The translations under genes were made by a program, and so were the position numbers. Of a stretch of DNA of 64,000 nucleotides, positions 45,751 through 54,712 are shown one piece after another; within the stretch, counting starts at the first letter, position 1, and every line of letters starts with the position of its first letter. Below the pieces are notes generated by a model. It saw only the letters and a program-made list of their open reading frames with translations. It was not told the origin of the DNA and made no database searches. The DNA comes from Chroococcidiopsis sp. TS-821 (GTDB taxonomy: Bacteria > Cyanobacteriota > Cyanobacteriia > Cyanobacteriales > Chroococcidiopsidaceae): NCBI RefSeq assembly GCF_002939305.1, contig NZ_MVDI01000001.1:1488001-1552000 (forward strand). The letters are read 5' to 3'.

Positions 45751-48267
45751 ATGTATCTTCCTGATGTGGAATCCACAGTCGTAGCGGCAGAAGCAAGAGT
45801 TCCTTTTCAATTATCCTCGCGTTGGATTGAAGTATTAGTAGACTGCCCAGGAGTACAAGGTATTTATACTTATAGATTACCAGCAGAGTTAGACATACAA
45901 CCAGGAGATATTTTGAGCGTACCATTTGGTACATCTCAAGTAGGAGCGATCGCGATTCGTTTATTATCACAGCCACCAGTCGATTTAGCTCAAGACAAAA
46001 TCAAAGAAGTGACAGATATTGTCTGTGCAGGTTTTTTTCCGAGTGGATATTGGCAGTTACTCAATCGGATTGCTGAGTATTACTACACGCCTTTGATGCA
46101 AGTGATTCGAGTTGCTTTACCGCCAGGGTTACTCGGGCGATCGCAGCGACGCATTCGGCTAGTTAAAAACACAAATTCTTCTTCACCTCAATTCTTAACT
46201 CCCGCCGCGCGACAAATTCTCGAACTATTGCAAGCACAAAGCCAAGGAGATTACAGCTTTACCCACATCCAACGTCATGTCAAAGGCGCGTATCGGGGAG
46301 TACGCGAATTATTGCGATCGCACTTGGTAGAAAGTTACTTAGAACCGCCTCGACTGTCTAAACCAAAGCAACAAAAAGCTGTGACTCTCGTAGAAACTGG
46401 GTTAGCAAGCGATATCACTTCCCGCCAGCGCGAAATTTTAGAAGTATTGCGACGTCGTGGTGGAGATATGTGGTTAAGTGAATTGTTGCAGATTTGCAGT
46501 ACGAGTTCTGCAACGCTCAAAGTATTAGAACAAAAAGGTTATATCGTTATCCAAGAGCGCGAAGTTTTACGCATCGAAAGCAATGCAGTTGCAAAAGACC
46601 AGCCTAAAACTTTAACACCAGCGCAGTTGCAGGCTCTAGAAACAATTACCCAATTAAATGGCTACTCGCAAGTTTTGTTGCATGGAGTGACAGGATCGGG
46701 AAAAACTGAAATTTATTTACAGGCGATCGCGCCATTACTGAATCACGGTAAATCTGCGTTAGTTCTCGTTCCCGAAATTGGATTGACACCACAATTAACA
46801 GATCGTTTCCGCGCGCGTTTTGGGAATAGAGTTTGTGTCTATCACAGTGCGTTATCCGATGGCGAACGTTACGACACCTGGCGACAAATGCTTGTAGGCG
46901 AACCACAAGTCGTTATTGGCACGCGTTCGGCAGTATTTGCTCCTTTGCCCCATTTAGGCTTAATTATCCTGGATGAAGAACACGATAGCAGCTTCAAACA
47001 AGACCAACCGATACCTACCTATCACGCGCGTACTGTAGCCACCTGGCGTGCTGAATTAGAAAACTGTCCCATAGTCTTAGGTTCCGCTACCCCTTCCCTA
47101 GAAACTTGGGTAGAAGTAAGGAGTGAGAAGACAAAAGGATCGGAGAAATCAACTCCAATTACCCATTACCCATTACCCATTACCCATTACCTCTCCCTCC
47201 CCGAACGCATTCGATCGCGCCCGCTTCCTCCAGTGGAAGTTGTGGATATGCGCCAAGAGTTGCAGCAGGGAAACCGTTCTATTTTTAGCCGATCGCTCCA
47301 AGGCGCTTTACAGCAGTTACAAGAACGCGAACAACAGGGAATCTTATTTATTCACCGTCGGGGACACAGTACGTTTGTTTCGTGTCGTAGTTGCGGATAC
47401 GTGATTGAGTGTCCGCATTGTGATGTCTCGCTGGCGTATCACCAAACTGAGGAAAAAGCGCCAGAAATTTTGCGATGTCATTACTGCAATTATGCACAGT
47501 CGCATCCGCGCCATTGTCCTGAATGCGGTTCGCCTTACTTGAAGTTTTTCGGTAGTGGAACGCAGCGAGTTGCGCAAGAGTTAACGAGACAGTTTCCCCA
47601 ATTACGGATAATTCGGTTTGATAGTGACACAACTCGTACTAAAGGCGCACATCGTACCCTATTAACACGGTTTGCAAATCGAGAAGCTGATTTGTTAGTA
47701 GGAACGCAAATGCTAACGAAAGGACTCGATTTACCGCAAGTTACCTTAGTTGGCGTTGTTGCTGCGGATGGATTGCTGCATCTTGCCGATTATCGCGCTG
47801 CCGAACGTGCGTTTCAAACCTTGACACAAGTCGCAGGTCGTGCTGGTCGGGGGGAAGATCCAGGAAGAGTCATTTTACAAACGTATTCTCCAGAACATCC
47901 TGTCATTCAAGCAGTACAGCAACACGCTTACGAAACCTTTACCGAGGCTGAATTAGCACAACGCGCTGCCCTCAATTATCCACCCTATGGAAGATTAATT
48001 TTGTTGCGTTTGAGTAGCACTGATCCAGTTACGGTAGAAAATACAGCCCAGCAGGTCGCGACGCAGTTAAATAGTCTTTCAGCGTGTGAAGTTTTAGGAC
48101 CTGCACCCGCGAGTGTCTTTCGAGTTTCTAACCGCTACCGTTGGCAAATTCTACTGAAGTTTACACCGGATGCACAGCTTGAATTACCTGATTGGGAAGA
48201 TGTGCGATCGCACATTCCATCGTCAGTCAGTCTCACCATCGATGTCGATCCACTAAATTTTATATAA
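45751..48267 (+). CDS. priA: Primosomal helicase PriA
   Basis: 838 residues. 3'-to-5' DNA helicase that restarts stalled forks. N-terminal DNA-binding domain, Walker A G-V-T-G-S-G-K-T-E (about 310), D-E-E-H box, TRSAVFAPL, two zinc-binding Cys clusters (C-R-S-C-G...C-P-H-C, then C-H-Y-C...C-P-E-C) and motifs L-V-G-T-Q-M-L-T-K-G and QVAGRAGRGEDPGRV. An extra segment of about 25 residues (about 455-480) with the repeat P-I-T-H-Y-P-L-P-I-T-H-Y sits between ATPSLETW and L-S-L-P-E-R-I. It is an in-frame copy of the intergenic ATTACCC repeat. Confidence 0.96.
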   Translation: MYLPDVESTVVAAEARVPFQLSSRWIEVLVDCPGVQGIYTYRLPAELDIQPGDILSVPFGTSQVGAIAIRLLSQPPVDLAQDKIKEVTDIVCAGFFPSGYWQLLNRIAEYYYTPLMQVIRVALPPGLLGRSQRRIRLVKNTNSSSPQFLTPAARQILELLQAQSQGDYSFTHIQRHVKGAYRGVRELLRSHLVESYLEPPRLSKPKQQKAVTLVETGLASDITSRQREILEVLRRRGGDMWLSELLQICSTSSATLKVLEQKGYIVIQEREVLRIESNAVAKDQPKTLTPAQLQALETITQLNGYSQVLLHGVTGSGKTEIYLQAIAPLLNHGKSALVLVPEIGLTPQLTDRFRARFGNRVCVYHSALSDGERYDTWRQMLVGEPQVVIGTRSAVFAPLPHLGLIILDEEHDSSFKQDQPIPTYHARTVATWRAELENCPIVLGSATPSLETWVEVRSEKTKGSEKSTPITHYPLPITHYLSLPERIRSRPLPPVEVVDMRQELQQGNRSIFSRSLQGALQQLQEREQQGILFIHRRGHSTFVSCRSCGYVIECPHCDVSLAYHQTEEKAPEILRCHYCNYAQSHPRHCPECGSPYLKFFGSGTQRVAQELTRQFPQLRIIRFDSDTTRTKGAHRTLLTRFANREADLLVGTQMLTKGLDLPQVTLVGVVAADGLLHLADYRAAERAFQTLTQVAGRAGRGEDPGRVILQTYSPEHPVIQAVQQHAYETFTEAELAQRAALNYPPYGRLILLRLSSTDPVTVENTAQQVATQLNSLSACEVLGPAPASVFRVSNRYRWQILLKFTPDAQLELPDWEDVRSHIPSSVSLTIDVDPLNFI
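47155..47190 (+). repeat. ATTACCC heptamer repeat inside priA
   Basis: Four-plus copies of the heptamer CCATTAC in frame, encoding PITHYPLPITHY. The preceding 40 bases (GGAGTGAGAAG...) resemble the flank of the intergenic copy at 36138-36245, so the whole unit appears to have moved as a block. Confidence 0.85.
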
Positions 48268-48391
48268 AACCCTGTTTATGAGCGTTTAGAGGAACGAGAT
48301 ATTCCCATCCAAATCTTACAGCTTCTTTTGGAGACACCAGAGCAAATTTTTGTACAAAAAGACGGAACTTAGATCTTGCACCGATGACAGC
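48268..48391. other. Short remnant downstream of priA
   Basis: Following the priA stop, about 30 codons in one frame read Y-E-R-L-E-E-R-D-I-P-I-Q-I-L-Q-L-L-L-E-T and end at a stop near 48372. It looks like the tail of a lost gene; not identified. Confidence 0.35.
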
Positions 48392-48510
48392 ACCCGCCTG
48401 TGAATTAATTCACAGTCTCATAGCCCAAGTCGGATGAATCCGACTGAAAGATCGTTTTTAGTCTACTTCAGTAGACTTTTGCTATTAGTGGAATTAATTC
48501 CACGACGGGT
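48392..48510. repeat. Composite palindromic repeat element (four hairpins within an outer stem)
   Basis: Outer arms ACCCG (48392-48396) and CGGGT (48506-48510) enclose four palindromes: CTGTGAATTAATTCACAG (48398-48415), AGTCGGATGAATCCGACT (48428-48445), AGTCTACTTCAGTAGACT (48460-48477) and GTGGAATTAATTCCAC (48488-48503). First and last hairpins are near copies in mirror positions, as are GCTATTAG and CTCATAGC. From memory such units recur in many cyanobacterial genomes; this looks like a REP/MITE-type non-autonomous element. Confidence 0.85.
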
Positions 48511-48588
48511 CTGGATGCCTCAAGGATACTGCAAGATCTGAGCGGAACAAAAGTTTATCAGTCAAGGTTTCTAGCAACGAACGGTCAA

Positions 48589-48930
48589 ATGATAATTGAA
48601 CGTATTTCAAAGCTTTCTGTAGGGTATGTTATTCTTGCAGGATTAGAAAATCTACATCACAGTATTGAACTACGCCGCCTTGTGATTCAAGATAAAGGTG
48701 AAGGATACGGCACGGCTGCTTTACGCTTAATCAAAAAATTGGCTTTTGAGGAACTTCATGCGCATCGACTGTGGTTGGATGTTAAACATTTTAACTATGT
48801 AGCGCGGCGATTGTACGAAAACGAGAGTTTTGTTGTTGAAGGAATTTTACGCGAGTGTCTTAAAATTGGCGATCGCTTTGAGACTTTAGTTTTAATGTCG
48901 ATGCTACAAAGCGAGTACCAGGCAAATTAA
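48589..48930 (+). CDS. GNAT acetyltransferase, N-terminally truncated
   Basis: 113 residues with only the C-terminal half of a RimJ/RimL-type fold: VGYVILAGLENLHHSIELRR, D-K-G-E-G-Y-G-T-A-A-L (acetyl-CoA loop), H-R-L-W-L-D-V, V-V-E-G-I-L-R-E-C. In-frame codons continue upstream of the ATG (L-D-A-S-R-I-L-Q-D-L-S-G-T-K-V-Y-Q) until the palindromic element ends them with a stop. The element therefore seems to have replaced the first half. May be a pseudogene despite the open frame. Confidence 0.65.
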   Translation: MIIERISKLSVGYVILAGLENLHHSIELRRLVIQDKGEGYGTAALRLIKKLAFEELHAHRLWLDVKHFNYVARRLYENESFVVEGILRECLKIGDRFETLVLMSMLQSEYQAN

Positions 48931-48993
48931 GTTAAGACTATTTCACATACGTGATGATTATTCACCCCAAGAATTAGTAGCATAAATCTGATT

Positions 48994-49572
48994 ATGGCAA
49001 TTGACGATCTCGAAACTTTTCAAGCCCAAGATCGCCAACAGTGGCGGGAATGGTTGGAGAAAAATCATGACACTTCTCGCGGTATCTGGCTTATTTACTA
49101 CAAAGTAAAAAGTGGTAAGCCAAGCATTCAATATAGCGAAGCAGTAAAAGAAGCATTATGCTTTGGTTGGATTGACAGCAAAGTGAGGTCTTTAGACGCC
49201 GAATCTTACATGCAGATCTTCACACCTCGAAAACCAAAAAGTGTATGGTCAAAATTGAATAAGCAGTATATCGAAGAATTGATAGAACAAAATTTGATGA
49301 CTGCGGCTGGTTTTAAAAAGATTGAAACTGCAAAACAAGATGGTTCGTGGACTACGTTAGATGCAAGCGAAGCTTTGATGATTCCCACAGATTTGCAGCA
49401 AGCATTAGAAGCAAATGAAATTGCTAATAAATACTTTGCAGAACTTAGTAATACATCTAAAATGAATATCCTCTTTTGGATTACCAGTGCCAAACGTTCA
49501 GGAACAAGGTTAAAGCGAATCGAGCAAACTATCAACTCAGCAGCACAAAATAAAAATCCTCTAGCACGGTAA
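48994..49572 (+). CDS. YdeI/OmpD-associated family protein
   Basis: 192 residues. Family pattern: F-Q-A-Q-D-R-Q-Q-W-R-E-W-L, S-R-G-I-W-L-I-Y-Y-K-V, Y-S-E-A-V-K-E-A-L-C-F-G-W-I-D-S, FTPRKPKSVWSKLNKQYIEE, and a C-terminal helix with F-W-I-T-S-A-K-R-S-G-T-R-L-K-R-I. Cytoplasmic; biochemical role unknown, sometimes tied to peptide or stress resistance. Confidence 0.92.
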   Translation: MAIDDLETFQAQDRQQWREWLEKNHDTSRGIWLIYYKVKSGKPSIQYSEAVKEALCFGWIDSKVRSLDAESYMQIFTPRKPKSVWSKLNKQYIEELIEQNLMTAAGFKKIETAKQDGSWTTLDASEALMIPTDLQQALEANEIANKYFAELSNTSKMNILFWITSAKRSGTRLKRIEQTINSAAQNKNPLAR

Positions 49573-49819
49573 CAAGGTTTATTAAATTATATTTGGTCAA
49601 GCAAACATTTTATTTTCAAGCAAATATGAGACGAATATCTTCAGCTATCCACAAAGTGTTTTTTACTTTGAGTTTGTTGATGGATAGCTACAGTCTATAT
49701 TTGCAGTTGTCAACCCAGCTCAATTAAGTGCAATTCAGTTACTATCGAATATATCTCAATCCAAAATCCAAAATAGGGTAAGCTATTAAGCTGAGTAAGT
49801 TTTTGTTTTGATGTAGTTT

Positions 49820-50434
49820 GTGATTCTTTATCTGCTGGATCTTTTAGGTGTCGGTGTTTTTGCGGTAAGTGGCGCGCTAGCAGCAGGGCGTAAAAGCTTG
49901 GATTTATTGGGTGTCGCTGCGATCGCTATTGTCACGGCTATTGGCGGTGGTACGCTGCGAGACGTTTTGCTTGATAACGCAGTATTTTGGATTCAAAATC
50001 CTATTTATTTAGTAGTCATTCTATTCTCTGCCGCGCTGACGCTCATCTATACTCGGTTTCGTCAACCACCAGCTAAAGCTCTCTTGATTGCTGATGCGCT
50101 GGGTTTAGCATTTTTTGCGATTAGTGGCGCTCAAGGTGTAGAACAAGCGGATTTATCCCGCATTATTGTTGTTTTAATGGGGACAATTACAGGTGTTGCT
50201 GGCGGCGTTATGCGCGATGTCTTATTAGCCGAAATTCCCCTGATTCTGCGGCGGGGAAATCTCTATGCAACGGCGGCGATCGCTGGCATTATTGTTTATC
50301 TAATTCTGCAACAGTTCGGCATGATGCGATCGCTTGCAGCTTTGCTAGGAATGGCAACAATTACAGCAGTAAGACTAGCTTCAATCGTCTGGGGATTATC
50401 CCTTCCAGTATATAGTCTACAAGAGCGTAAATAG
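49820..50434 (+). CDS. TRIC-type (UPF0126) cation channel
   Basis: 204 residues, seven hydrophobic helices with an internal duplication: [11 protein letters not shown]...[10 protein letters not shown] and [10 protein letters not shown]...G-G-V-M-R-D-V-L-L. Matches prokaryotic TRIC channels, which are trimeric monovalent-cation pores. GTG start. A few bases separate its stop from the convergent guanine deaminase gene. Confidence 0.92.
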   Translation: MILYLLDLLGVGVFAVSGALAAGRKSLDLLGVAAIAIVTAIGGGTLRDVLLDNAVFWIQNPIYLVVILFSAALTLIYTRFRQPPAKALLIADALGLAFFAISGAQGVEQADLSRIIVVLMGTITGVAGGVMRDVLLAEIPLILRRGNLYATAAIAGIIVYLILQQFGMMRSLAALLGMATITAVRLASIVWGLSLPVYSLQERK

Positions 50435-50459
50435 TAGAGATTGGGAACAAAAATTATAC

Positions 50460-51824
50460 TTATTCTCCCCTGCTTTCCTGCACCTCTGCTTTCTTGCCTA
50501 ATGGCTTATAAGCTTCTCCCATAATATACGTAGCATGAATGGCGCGATCGTCTCCTAGCACGATCAGTGCAAAAGCTTGTTCTGCAAGTTCTGCTAACGA
50601 AGTCGGGGTTGTCGCCGGATTTCGCAGCGCCATTAGCGGAGTTGCTCGCATGTTGAGAACTACAAAGTCAGCTTCTTTTCCAACGTCAAAGTTACCGATT
50701 TTATCTTCTAAAGACAAGGCTTTTGCACCGCCAAGCGTTGCTAAAAATAGTGCTTGAAAGGGAGATAGCTTCTGATTTTGGAGTTGAGCAACTTTATACG
50801 CTTCACTTGCCGTGTCTAACAGCGAAAAGCTTGTTCCCGCGCCGACATCAGTACCTAAACCCAGTTTGACTGGATGTTCTACGCATTTAGCTTTATTCAG
50901 CTTAAATAACCCACTTCCTAAAAATAAATTAGAAGTTGGACAAAATGCGATCGCTGACTTGGCTTGTGATAATCTCTGAAATTCTGCGTCTGTGAGTTGG
51001 ACTCCGTGCGCAAACACCGAGCGATCGCCGACTAATCCGGCGCGATCGTATACGTCTAAATAACCTTGACTTTCAGGAAATAGCTGTTTTACCCACTCTA
51101 CTTCATTGACATTTTCTGATAAATGTGTATGCAGATAAACATCAGGAAATTCTGCTAAAAGTTTTCCTGCTAGCTGCAACTGTTCAGAAGTTGATGTAAT
51201 CGCAAATCGCGGCGTAACCGCATACTGCAAACGCTCTTTTTTATGCCACTTTTGAATCAGTTGCTTACTTTCTTGATAAGATGTTTCAGCAGTATCTAAG
51301 AGGTTGTCAGGTGCATGACGATCCATCATTACTTTACCAGCAATCATTCTTAAATTTCGCCGACTTGCTTCTTCAAAAAAAGCCTCAACTGATTGCGGAT
51401 GAACTGTAGCAAAAACAAGTGCCGTTGTTGTACCGTTTTTTAGTAATTCATCAAGAAAAATTGCCGCAATTTTTTGTGCGTATGCTCGATCGCTAAATTT
51501 TGCCTCAGTAGGAAAAACGTACTGATTCAACCATTCCAAAAGCTGCTCGCCATACGCAGCAATCATCTCTGTCTGAGGAAAATGAATGTGTGTATCAATA
51601 AATCCTGGCACGATCAACATTCCAGGATAAGCAGTTATTGGAACTTCTTTATACTTGCTTTCTAAGCTTTGATAATGTCCTAATTCCTTAATTTTACCAT
51701 TTTCGATAACAAGTAATCCATCGGCAATGTATCGAACACTTTCAGCTTCAGAAACATAAAATGGATCGTCAACAAAGTCGAGGAAAGCACAACGAAAAGC
51801 TTTAAGTGACTTTTGTGATAGCAT
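50460..51824 (-). CDS. guaD: Guanine deaminase
   Basis: 454 residues from the ATG at 51824. Zinc amidohydrolase converting guanine to xanthine. VPGFIDTHIHFPQTEMIAAY gives the H-x-H metal site plus the guanine-binding Q; LHTHLSENVNEVEWV, F-A-H-G-V-Q-L, FCPTSNLFLGSGLF and LGLGTDVGAGTSFSLL complete the active site. Purine salvage or nitrogen scavenging. Its neighbours are functionally unrelated. Confidence 0.94.
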   Translation of the reverse strand: MLSQKSLKAFRCAFLDFVDDPFYVSEAESVRYIADGLLVIENGKIKELGHYQSLESKYKEVPITAYPGMLIVPGFIDTHIHFPQTEMIAAYGEQLLEWLNQYVFPTEAKFSDRAYAQKIAAIFLDELLKNGTTTALVFATVHPQSVEAFFEEASRRNLRMIAGKVMMDRHAPDNLLDTAETSYQESKQLIQKWHKKERLQYAVTPRFAITSTSEQLQLAGKLLAEFPDVYLHTHLSENVNEVEWVKQLFPESQGYLDVYDRAGLVGDRSVFAHGVQLTDAEFQRLSQAKSAIAFCPTSNLFLGSGLFKLNKAKCVEHPVKLGLGTDVGAGTSFSLLDTASEAYKVAQLQNQKLSPFQALFLATLGGAKALSLEDKIGNFDVGKEADFVVLNMRATPLMALRNPATTPTSLAELAEQAFALIVLGDDRAIHATYIMGEAYKPLGKKAEVQESRGE

Positions 51825-51956
51825 TAAGCAAAAATATTGTGTTTTTATGAACAAAATTGTCGTATATGATTAATTCATTACGACTTTTATCAAATAGAAA
51901 TTTGATTTTTATTTACCTTATAAGAAAACACAATTTAATTATGTTGCCGATAAACA

Positions 51957-53093
51957 TTATGCAACTTGTACATCTTGTAATCGTGAAGTCATAAATCGAT
52001 CCATCCAATTGACTAAGAATGCGCGATTTGCTGCTTGTTCTTCAGGAACCGTTGTATCCACTGGATGCGGCATTAAACCTAAAATTGCGGCGTTGGTGAC
52101 GCAAAACATCGACTTTTGGAAACTAATACAAATTTGTACGCGTAAGTCGTCTTCTCCGCGACGGCTGCGTTTTTGATACAGTTTGTGCAAATAGTCTGGG
52201 AGAAAATGACGCATATCTTGCATTAATAAAGTAGGTGGAATTCCTGCACCACCAACAGGTAGAGGATCGGCATAAAGTGCGCCATACGCAAATCGTGCTT
52301 GATCGGGGGGAATTTGGTGCGCTTGAGCGTTGTAGGAGACAGTACCTGGAAAGGGTGTACCGCGAAAGAACACGGCTTCCACATAAGGTATAGCTGTATC
52401 AGCAAGAAAAGTTAAGCCGACCGATTTAGGAACAATATCGTAGACTTTACCGCGTAGTTTGACAGAGTAAGTTATGGGTAGCGCTGCTGCCTTGACTAAG
52501 CCTGCTTTAATATGCTCGACAACTTGAGGGATTGTTTGAATTTCTCCTTTGTCGTAGCGATCCGACAATGCTATGAACATATCGCTCATCACGCGCCAAA
52601 ATTGACCTAAGGCGCTGTAGTATGCTAAAACACGGACTTGTTCGGTGAGAAAGTCAGGAAACAGTTGGTTTAATCCCAACATGAAGGGATTATTTTTGAA
52701 TTTAGCTTGAATCGCAGCGGCGGCGCGTAATTTGAATTCGGCTGAATCTAAATACTTATCTAAGCCACCACCACCATGCCATAGCATTGCTTTCATGCAG
52801 TACTCGGCATATTCAAAGTTAATGCGATCGTGCCACCAGTGGCGGAGAAGTTTTCGGAAAGAAATATCGCCGTTAAAGTATTTGAAAAAGGGAAACAAAA
52901 CAAGAAATTGATTCTCAGAAATGTAAATTAGGTTCTTGGAGTAAGCATCCAATACGATACCGTAGCTTTTGAGAATACCGACAACATCGAGAACATTTTC
53001 AGAAGAATCAGGAAGCAGTGTTTTTCCAGTTTCGATGCGCGTAATATATTGAGCAAAGGGATGGTTAAGAGGCTTATTGGTGATGCTGACCAT
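51957..53093 (-). CDS. cupB: CO2 hydration protein CupB/ChpX
   Basis: 378 residues; ATG with AGGAG 6 bases upstream. Matches the ChpX/ChpY family: NHPFAQYITRIETGKTLLPD, F-R-K-L-L-R-H-W-W-H-D-R-I-N-F-E-Y-A-E-Y-C, MLWHGGGGLDKYLDSAEF, and a His/Cys-containing C-terminal region. With NdhD4/NdhF4 it forms the NDH-1MS' complex that hydrates CO2 to bicarbonate at the thylakoid membrane. Adjacent ndhD4 and ndhF4 favour CupB rather than CupA. Confidence 0.93.
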   Translation of the reverse strand: MVSITNKPLNHPFAQYITRIETGKTLLPDSSENVLDVVGILKSYGIVLDAYSKNLIYISENQFLVLFPFFKYFNGDISFRKLLRHWWHDRINFEYAEYCMKAMLWHGGGGLDKYLDSAEFKLRAAAAIQAKFKNNPFMLGLNQLFPDFLTEQVRVLAYYSALGQFWRVMSDMFIALSDRYDKGEIQTIPQVVEHIKAGLVKAAALPITYSVKLRGKVYDIVPKSVGLTFLADTAIPYVEAVFFRGTPFPGTVSYNAQAHQIPPDQARFAYGALYADPLPVGGAGIPPTLLMQDMRHFLPDYLHKLYQKRSRRGEDDLRVQICISFQKSMFCVTNAAILGLMPHPVDTTVPEEQAANRAFLVNWMDRFMTSRLQDVQVA

Positions 53094-53189
53094 CTACTTC
53101 TCCTAATACCGTTTCACGTTCAAGTTGATACAAGGCAGAGAAAGAACTAGCTACTAGTTACCAGTTGTTAGCCACTCTTGACTACTTAC

Positions 53190-54668
53190 CTATTGCGATC
53201 GCTGCGCAATTACTGGAATTGGACTCATTGCCGTTGTCGCTGGTTCACTCCAACGGATCAGCCAACTTGGTTGTAATCCAAAAATGACAATTAAAATGGC
53301 TAAGACAACCGCAGGGGCGCGATCGCGAAAATACACGCGGGGTAGATCGATAACTTGCGGGGAAAGGCGACCAAAAAACACGCGATTGATCAGTAATAAG
53401 AAGTAAACTGCAGTTAAACCAGTACCAACCATTGATAGTATAGTTTGCGTGGGAAATACGGGAAAACTACCCCGAAATACCAAAAATTCAGCCATAAATC
53501 CTACCATGCCAGGAATACCCGCGCTTGCCATGACACCCAACACCATTAAACTGCCAATGAGCGGTAAACCGCGCTCAGGGTTGAGTAAACCACGCAAAGT
53601 TTCGATATCGCGACTGCCTGTTTTGTTGTAGACAACGCCAACGAGTAAAAAGAGTAATGCCGAAATTAATCCGTGGCTAACCATTTGCAAAACACTTGCC
53701 AAGATACTTAGCGGCGTTGCGGCGGCGGCGGCGAGGAGGATATAGCCCATGTGTCCAATGGAACTATAGGCAACCATTTTTTTCATGTCAGTTTGCGCGA
53801 TCGCACACGAAGCACCGTACAATACGCTTGCCACTGCCCAAATTGCTAAGGCTGGTGCTAACACTTCCCATGCTTGCGGCAATAAGCCTAAACCAAAGCG
53901 CAGTAAACCATACGTACCCAACTTCAGAAGAACACCTGCAAGTAATACGGATATTGGTGTTGAAGCTTCTACGTGCGCATCTGGTAGCCAAGTATGTAAA
54001 GGAACGAGCGGAATCTTGATGCCGAAAGCGAGTAAAATTCCGCACAGTAGCACAATTTGCGTTGCTAAAGGCAAAGCGTTCGTGTCTAACGTCGCTAAAG
54101 CGAAACTCGAAGCGCCACTTAACCAAACTAATCCTAAGAAACTTGCTAAAAGCAATATTCCAGAGATAGCAGTATAAATTAAAAACTTCGTTGCTGCATA
54201 ACTGCGCCGCTGTCCTCCCCAAATTGCAATTAACAAATACAGCGGAATCAGTTCTATTTCATAAAAGAGGAAAAACAAAAGCAAGTCTTGTGCTAAAAAT
54301 GCCCCATTTACTGCTGCACTCAAAATGAGAACGAGTGAGTAGTAAAAGCGCGAACGGTGGATATCTTCATCGCTGCTGTAAATTGCAATGCAGGTCAGTA
54401 AACCGTTTAATATCAATAGCGGTAACGATAAACCATCAACACCTAAGTGATAGTTTAGACCGATTGCCGTAATCCAGGGAATAAATTCGGAAAATTGCTG
54501 GCTGACATTAGTCGGATTAAACTGCGCTGCGAGAACAATAGTCAGCAAGAAGGAGAAACTAGCGAATATTAAAGCAATGTTACGCGAACTTTTAGGGGCG
54601 ATCGCTTTCGGGAAAAAACCTATAATTGCTGCACCAATTAACGGTACTAAAATCAAAGCACTTAGCAT
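53190..54668 (-). CDS. ndhD4: NDH-1 subunit NdhD4
   Basis: 492 residues, about 14 membrane helices, proton-pumping antiporter-like (MrpD/NuoM) subunit. Landmarks: NYHLGVDGLSLPLLILNGLL, FFLFYEIELIPLYLLIAIWG (conserved Glu), GIKIPLVPLHTWLPDAHVEA, KMVAYSSIGHMGYILLAAAA. The D4 assignment rests on the operon with cupB, 96 bases downstream, rather than on subtype alignment. Confidence 0.92.
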   Translation of the reverse strand: MLSALILVPLIGAAIIGFFPKAIAPKSSRNIALIFASFSFLLTIVLAAQFNPTNVSQQFSEFIPWITAIGLNYHLGVDGLSLPLLILNGLLTCIAIYSSDEDIHRSRFYYSLVLILSAAVNGAFLAQDLLLFFLFYEIELIPLYLLIAIWGGQRRSYAATKFLIYTAISGILLLASFLGLVWLSGASSFALATLDTNALPLATQIVLLCGILLAFGIKIPLVPLHTWLPDAHVEASTPISVLLAGVLLKLGTYGLLRFGLGLLPQAWEVLAPALAIWAVASVLYGASCAIAQTDMKKMVAYSSIGHMGYILLAAAAATPLSILASVLQMVSHGLISALLFLLVGVVYNKTGSRDIETLRGLLNPERGLPLIGSLMVLGVMASAGIPGMVGFMAEFLVFRGSFPVFPTQTILSMVGTGLTAVYFLLLINRVFFGRLSPQVIDLPRVYFRDRAPAVVLAILIVIFGLQPSWLIRWSEPATTAMSPIPVIAQRSQ

Positions 54669-54712
54669 TGATAAACGAGATCCTCAATACAACACAGTGA
54701 CTAAAAGCGTAT

